Assembly (NCBI RefSeq): GCF_905171765.1
Contig: NC_053391.1
Location: 154,251,565-154,315,564, forward strand
Origin: Bufo bufo
Taxonomy: Eukaryota; Chordata; Amphibia; Anura; Bufonidae
Length of the DNA stretch: 64,000 nt
Reading direction: 5' to 3'
Part shown: one piece after another, positions 59,310 to 64,000 of the stretch
How the letters are laid out: every line of letters begins with the position of its first letter
How positions within the stretch are numbered: the stretch's first letter is position 1
Notes under the pieces: generated by a model
The model's input: only the letters and a program-made list of their open reading frames with translations
What the model was told of the DNA's origin: nothing
Database searches by the model: none
Made by a program: the position numbers and the translations under genes

Positions 59310-60038
59310 CTGGTTTTCACCCCACCAACTCTCTAAATTTCTTCCTGCCAGTAGTCTACAATTCCTGCAAACATGGCCTTCCTGGCCACAGACATTTCAG
59401 ACAGTTTGGTTTGTGCATGATCCAGCCAAATGACCAGTCCCATTACATATGGTGCACCTCAAGATGATTTCAGTGCACCCCTTCTGGGTATAGCCGTACA
59501 CCCTACATTTCCTGCAATAAACGGGACCTCCAGCAAAAAACAAAAAGCCAATTTCCCTTACAATGGTGGCAAACTTTTTTTTTGTGGGGGAGGGAAAGGG
59601 GGGGATAACGCAATCCACCAGGTCCAGCGGGGTCTAGAGCAAAACATACAGTTTGTAATTTACCTGTACATAATCCTTCTGAAATCAAGATCTTATGTGA
59701 AAAATGAGCAGACACACAGTCCTCAGAAAGATCTCAATATGCTCCAAACTCACACGTGGGTTGTGCATCAGAACCACTAGTTGGACATCATTACTTTACA
59801 GCAAAATAAAGTTAACTCCATCCAATTTGGGGTTGATCTCTTGATTTTTCAAGAACATATGCAGATTCTGAAATGCTCCTGATGAATTTAACACAGGGGT
59901 ATACCTTCCTCCTCTACGGGTCCTGTTGGCATAGAATATCATCCCTTCTGACGTGAAATATTTTGAACAGTATCTCATGAACAAGATAAACCAGTATAAA
60001 CTTCTTCTTCTCCTCTTCAATCTTGTTTGCAAAGCCAT
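59310..60038 (-). pseudogene. Retroelement Gag-like relic with CCHC zinc knuckles (ZCCHC3-like)
   Basis: One minus-strand frame spans this stretch, interrupted by a few stops. From 60038 it reads MALQTRLKRRRRS, then MRYCSKYFTSEGM; near 59760 it reads NPRVSLEHIEIFLRTVCL, similar to the Gag-like ORFs of the ZCCHC3 type. Two knuckles are intact near 59410-59520: CRKCRVYGYTQKGC (Tyr replacing His) and CTICNGTGHLAGSC. A TGA at 59397-59399 follows, and past it the same frame carries CGQEGHVCRNC, the end of a third knuckle; the stop falls where its first Cys would be. The role would have been RNA or DNA binding by an element-encoded protein. No reverse transcriptase was found nearby. It is an old fragment and not a host gene. 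Confidence 0.65.
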
Positions 60039-60039
60039 T

Positions 60040-60790
60040 TTAACCGAGGGTTACCCAGCATAACTGATCCTCACTACCATTCTAGATTGCCTTCATGTTA
60101 CCTCCACGTACCCCCAAAAGCAGCTTTTGCCTATAAGAGCAAGAAACAATCTTTGGCTCACACCTGCAAGCCCTTTATCAGAGCAGAGCAGATGAGAATA
60201 GCTTTTCCAGTTGCAACACCTTGGTGGGAACCTCTGGGTGGAAACTACTTCTATTATGGAGACAAGTTTATATACATGATGACTTTTGTAGGCTAGACAA
60301 TGCACCTCTAGATTTCTGGGGAAAATATATGCAAATTATCATGTCAAACATTTGCTGGCATCAGATAGGTTTAGGAAAGCTAATTTGAAAATATTTCCCA
60401 GAAACCCAGAAGTCACTGCCTGGCCTACAATATTGCAAACACATACTCCACATACTAGAGGATCTTCATAATGAGAAAGACTACCCCTTAGAGAATTAAT
60501 ATAGATTGTAGAGACACGCAGATTACTATACTGTCTTGATGGTTGGGACAGCTCAATTCGCTCCTGAACCAAATTTTTCCATAAATTTGGCGAACCTGAA
60601 ATGAAACTAATCTTGAAAGGTTCCTTCTTCTCTCTTTCTCTCTATTGGTTCCCTGCCCCACCATTCAGGGTGCTTCTATGTGATGTAGGCAGGACGATGA
60701 TTTTATTTTGCCACCTGCAACGTTTCACCGGAATGGCTGGGTCTGCACTGCTGCTTTGCGGGACCATGCCGCGGAAATATGACTAAAGTG
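60040..60790. other. Intergenic sequence, possibly upstream part of the Gag-like relic
   Basis: Minus-strand frames at 60093-60305 and 60339-60572 show no recognisable domain. No bounded repeat is seen. Confidence 0.35.
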
Positions 60791-60817
60791 TGCCCTTCCT
60801 TTTTCTCTCCATGTGTC

Positions 60818-60960
60818 CTAACCCTAATACTAACCCTAATGCATACCCTAATACTAACCCTAATACAAATTGCAAACTAATACTGCATCTAACCATAATA
60901 CTGACCCTAACTCTAATACTAACCCTAATCCTAATGCTAACTCTAATGCTAATACAATAC
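60818..60960. repeat. Degenerate telomere-like CCCTAA array
   Basis: Irregular units of CTAACCCTAATA and CCTAATGCTAACT type run for about 140 bp. They are based on a 12-bp TAACCCTAATAC pattern related to, but not identical with, the vertebrate CCCTAA telomere hexamer. The array sits 20 bp from the truncated end of hAT copy 2. Confidence 0.75.
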
Positions 60961-61032
60961 AGGTGACAGAATCCCTTTAGAGCTCTGCTGCAGCATTGAC
61001 AGACCGGCTGAAGCTGTCTATGACTTGCGGAA

Positions 61033-63634
61033 ACGTGCACACGCCCAGCGCACCTTCAACAATAGCTCAGGCAAATTGGGGTAGGTTTTGAGAAACCGCT
61101 GAACCACTAAGTTTAAGAAGTGGGCTAGTCAATGGATGTGTGTGAGATTGCCGAGCTCCAAAGCCGCCACCAAGTTACGGCCATTATCAGACACAACCAT
61201 GCCTGGTTCTAGGTTTAGTGGCGAGAGCCACAGCTCAGTCTGATCTCTTATCCCCTGCAACAGCTCTGCGTCAGTGTACTGTTTGTCCCCTAAGCATATT
61301 AGCTTCAGCACAGCCTGTTGCCGCTTCGCCACTGCAGTGCTACACTGCTTGCACCTACCGACTGATGGCTGACTGGTGCTGCACGCGGATAATTCGGAGG
61401 TGGAAGTGGAGGAGGAGAAGTGGGGGTTGTAGCTACTAACGTAGGTGCTGGCGGAAACTCTGATCGATGTAGGGCCCACAATCCTTGGCGTCGGTAGTAC
61501 CTGTGCCATCCCAGGGTACGACTCGCTCCCGGCCTCCACAACATTCACCCAGTCAAGGAAATGTAGCATCCCTGGCTGAATGCACTTGTCCATGTGTCTG
61601 TGGTTAAGTGGACCTTCCCAGTAACTGCGTTGGTCAAGGCACGTGTGATGTTACGGGACACATGTTGGTGTAAGGTGGGTACGGCACACCTTGAAAAATA
61701 GTGGCGGCTGGGGACTGCGTAACGTGGGACAGCCGTCATTAGGCTGCGGTAGGCCTCCATGTCCACAAGCCTAAATGGCAACATTTCCAGGGCCAGTAAT
61801 TTGGAAAGCTGCACATTTAGTGCTATGGCCTGTGGGTGGGTGGCTGGGTATTTTCGCCTGCGTTCAAAGGCCTGAGCTAAGGACATTTGGATGCTGCACT
61901 GGGTCATGGAAGTGGATGTGGTCACTGATGGTGCTTGCGAAGGTCCAGGTGTAGGGCGGGAGTCATCCGGGCCTGCACCTTTGACAGGGAATTGGCCAGC
62001 ATGTAACATAGGGGAAAAGGAGGCAGTGGTGTGTCCTGCAGACTCAGATTGTTGACCCAGGAGTTTGTCCCGCTTATTACTGTGCTTGGATGCCATGTGG
62101 CGGATCATGCTGGTGGTGGTGATGTTGCTAGTGTTCACGCCCGGGCTCATTTTCGTATATGGCACAGGTTGCATACTAGTATTCTTTTCATGAAAAAAGC
62201 TCCATACTGCGGAACATCTACCCCTTGGCAAGGAAGATTTCCGCAAGGGGGTGCTCCCTGGAACAGTTGTGGGCCTTTTTAGTGTGGCTCGCCTTCTCCC
62301 TTTTGGCACCCCATTGCCTCTTCCAGCCTGTTGCGGTGCTTCAGATCCCTCCTTCTCTGTACTGCTGTCCTCACTCTGCTTTCCAACTTCCCAGGTTGGG
62401 TCAGTGACCTCATCGTCCACCACCTCCTCTTCCACTTCCTCACTCTGATCATCCTCCTGATTTGTTGACCTAACCACTACCTCAGTGATTGACAACTGTG
62501 TCTCATCCTCTTCATCAACCTCTTGAAACAGTTATTGCTGTTGACTCGTTGGCAACTGTGTCTTATCATCATCCACCTCATTAAACACAAATTGCCGTTC
62601 CCCACCGTCATGTTCTTGTGACTGTGGAGGCACGAGAGGTTGGGAATCAGGGCACAAGGTCTCATGTCCCTCTTCAAGCGTGCTTGGCGAGAGGCCCAAA
62701 TCAAGTTATGGCGATGAAAAGAGGTCCTCGGAATATCCGAGTGTTGGATCACTTGTTTGGCCAGACTGTACAAGGTGGGAGCAAGGAGGATCAGGGTGAG
62801 GATTGTGTTTACCAGACTCCTGACTACTGAGACTGGACTTGGTGGAAGACAGGGTGGTGCTTAACCGACTGGAAGCATTATCTGCTGCAATCCAACCGAC
62901 CACATGCATGCACTGGGCTTACTTCACGAGCGTTGTCCTGTATCACCCTGCAAACTGGGACATGAAGAAGAAAATACAATGCAACAGCACCCTGCATACC
63001 AGATAAAGTGCAATAATGCCATAGTCACAAAAAATATTATAGTGCTAATGCTACGCTTATTTATAAAGTAAGATGCTTGGCAAATGCATTTTGTACAAAA
63101 CTATCTGAGCCCGTCTGCTGAACGTCAAGGCGATGTCTGTAAGACGGGTCCTAACACTAAATACTACCTGATATGCGCCATAATGGCCGCCATAAAGTTC
63201 AGGAAGTGTTGGATCCACATGCATGCTGGGTCCACTCTGCCTTTTACCATTTTTGGTGCCATAATGGCCTCCATTACTTACAAGGGATGCAGGTACCAAC
63301 ATGCATGCTGAGCCCACTCCATACCTTTCCGTGTGCCAGGCAGCTTCCAATGAATGTAGTGAGAGCAGGCCACAGCTTTATACTGAGACTAATTAAAATC
63401 AGCCTATGGGGCAGACAGGCTAATCAGGAGTGCACGACTCGCTGGAGTGCCGCATCTCCAGCACTGTAAATCTGCAAAGAAAAGGACTGGGACATGAAGC
63501 TAGGCATCGTGGATGATTGTTTTTCTTGTGCTCTGGCAGCAGGCACTGTTTCTCAGCGCCCAGGGCCACGGCCTCTGCGTGCACCATCAGCATCACGGCC
63601 ACTTCCCCGTCCCTTACTGCTCACCTTCTTAATT
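61033..63634 (-). pseudogene. hAT transposase with BED-type finger, copy 2 (broken, truncated)
   Basis: The N-terminus lies at about 63600-63634 (GSGRDADGARRGRGPG-like wording) and is separated from the rest by a 519-bp insertion (62968-63486). The longest open block, 61545-62495, has the acidic region, CSAVWSFFHEKN at the start of the BED finger, TTTSMIRHMASKH (the His part) but no CxxC, then LNVQLSKLLALEMLPF and VHLTTDTWTSAFSQG (the first catalytic-Asp region). 61129-61593 adds VVSDNGRNLVAALELGN. The dimerisation domain is missing. Loss of the finger cysteines, frameshifts and truncation make it inactive. Confidence 0.9.
62968..63486. mobile_element. 519-bp retroposon-like insertion in hAT copy 2, 13-bp target duplication
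   Basis: The insert is flanked by CTGGGACATGAAG at 62955-62967 and 63487-63499. Copy 1 of the hAT has the uninterrupted site (CTGGGACATAAAG near 19362-19374), so both boundaries are proven by comparison. The long duplication indicates target-primed reverse transcription, but there is no clear poly-A tail. Inside is a partly duplicated module with CATGCATGCTGGGTCCACTC and CATGCATGCTGAGCCCACTC about 72 bp apart and GCCATAATGGCC words. It encodes nothing recognisable. It is probably a SINE or a truncated LINE end. Confidence 0.85.
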
Positions 63635-63699
63635 TTAAATGTGATATATGCTTGAAAGTATGTCACACGTACAGTAGTGTAGGATTTGGAAGTGTATGT

Positions 63700-64000
63700 G
63701 CAAAAAAATTTACAAAGGTATTTGTGTTGAGAAAACGTTATACAGGACAGTTACCACAGGTAATGTCATGTTCGCAGTGTCTACGGAAAAAGTACACTGG
63801 ATGTCACTGATATTTTAGGGATGCGCACACTTTACATAGGAGATGTGGCGCAAATAATGTAACTATCTGCAGCGGCCTATTGCACGGTATTTAGCGCAGG
63901 ATGCGCTAAAAATATATATTGCTGCTGTCACACACAATAGTCCTTAAAAGGACTTTTGGGTCTCTGAAAAGTATTTTTGTATGAAAATCTTCCTATTAGA
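63700..64000. repeat. hAT subterminal arrays, copy 2
   Basis: The ~105-bp and ~85-bp modules known from 19586-20220 recur here (GTCTACGGAAAAAGTACACT, GCGCAGGATGCGCTAAAAAT, AATAGTCCTTAAAAGGACTT), with fewer copies visible before the window ends. Confidence 0.8.

Larger units (their letters stand above)
60982..64000 (-). mobile_element. Large hAT element, copy 2 (truncated, runs off the window)
   Basis: This segment is collinear with 17380-20130 of copy 1 in the same orientation, starting abruptly at CTGCTGCAGCATTGA, which corresponds to 17381 in copy 1. The C-terminal dimerisation domain and 3' arrays are absent, so the copy is 3'-truncated. The transposase 5' region and the arrays are present from 63600 to 64000. 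The terminus would lie beyond the window. Confidence 0.88.

Noticed and set aside
53433..60590. A single 7-kb autonomous transposon spanning terminus, array and coding relics
   Set aside because: The right end near 60550 (CAATTCGCTCCTGAACC) does not convincingly match the left terminus and no target duplication was found; kept only as a hypothesis.
60783..61040. Frame with RVSIRVRVSI repeats
   Set aside because: It is a translation of the degenerate CCCTAA-like array and not a coiled or beta-repeat protein.

Overview
The window is nuclear DNA of a vertebrate. Three spliced, conserved exons on the plus strand (53-196, 21593-21763, 25179-25897) encode the transmembrane segment, the complete TIR domain and the C-terminal tail of an IL-1 receptor accessory protein-like receptor, best matched to IL1RAPL1. 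The stop is at 25895-25897 and a 3' UTR follows to about 27.04 kb. The rest is introns and downstream intergenic DNA packed with transposable elements. The mix (Tc1/mariner, hAT, Harbinger-type elements with TTA duplications, many TTAA-flanked elements, few retroelements) and several repeats I recognise from memory suggest a frog or toad. That assignment is inference.

Intron 197-21592 holds a TTAA element (1102-4078), an LTR-like insertion with a 5-bp target duplication (4940-5930), a hAT element swollen by a minisatellite (7984-9117), several small hAT and hairpin MITEs, and a large hAT element (about 14535-20495) with a broken BED/hAT transposase and internal tandem arrays. Intron 21764-25178 holds a 702-bp near-perfect inverted repeat only 188 bp past an exon, and a dead Tc1 copy (23314-24952).

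Downstream of the gene (27-46 kb) are a decayed Tc1 (29815-30962), a TTAA MITE carrying two later insertions (31333-32418), a Tc1 copy in TA repeats (32449-33656), a Harbinger MITE (34325-34650), a Harbinger-like element (34905-37415) with a nearly intact Tc1 nested inside it (35411-37004), a fold-back Tc1 (37694-38636), and further TTAA and hAT elements. From 46.2 to 53.0 kb there is a 6.75-kb TTAA-bounded block built of 330-355-bp tandem units plus repeated head and tail modules. From 54.0 to 55.9 kb there is another tandem array. From 57 to 60.1 kb lie degenerate coding-like sequences, including a minus-strand relic with CCHC zinc knuckles. From 60.98 kb to the window end is a second, truncated copy of the large hAT, interrupted by a 519-bp retroposon whose empty site is preserved in the first copy.

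Only the receptor exons look like a functional host gene; no RNA genes, operons or CRISPR arrays were found. The element insertions can be ordered in time by nesting. I found no convincing undescribed biological system. The most unusual items are structural: the long intronic palindrome, the tandem arrays growing inside DNA transposons, and the well-dated nested insertions.
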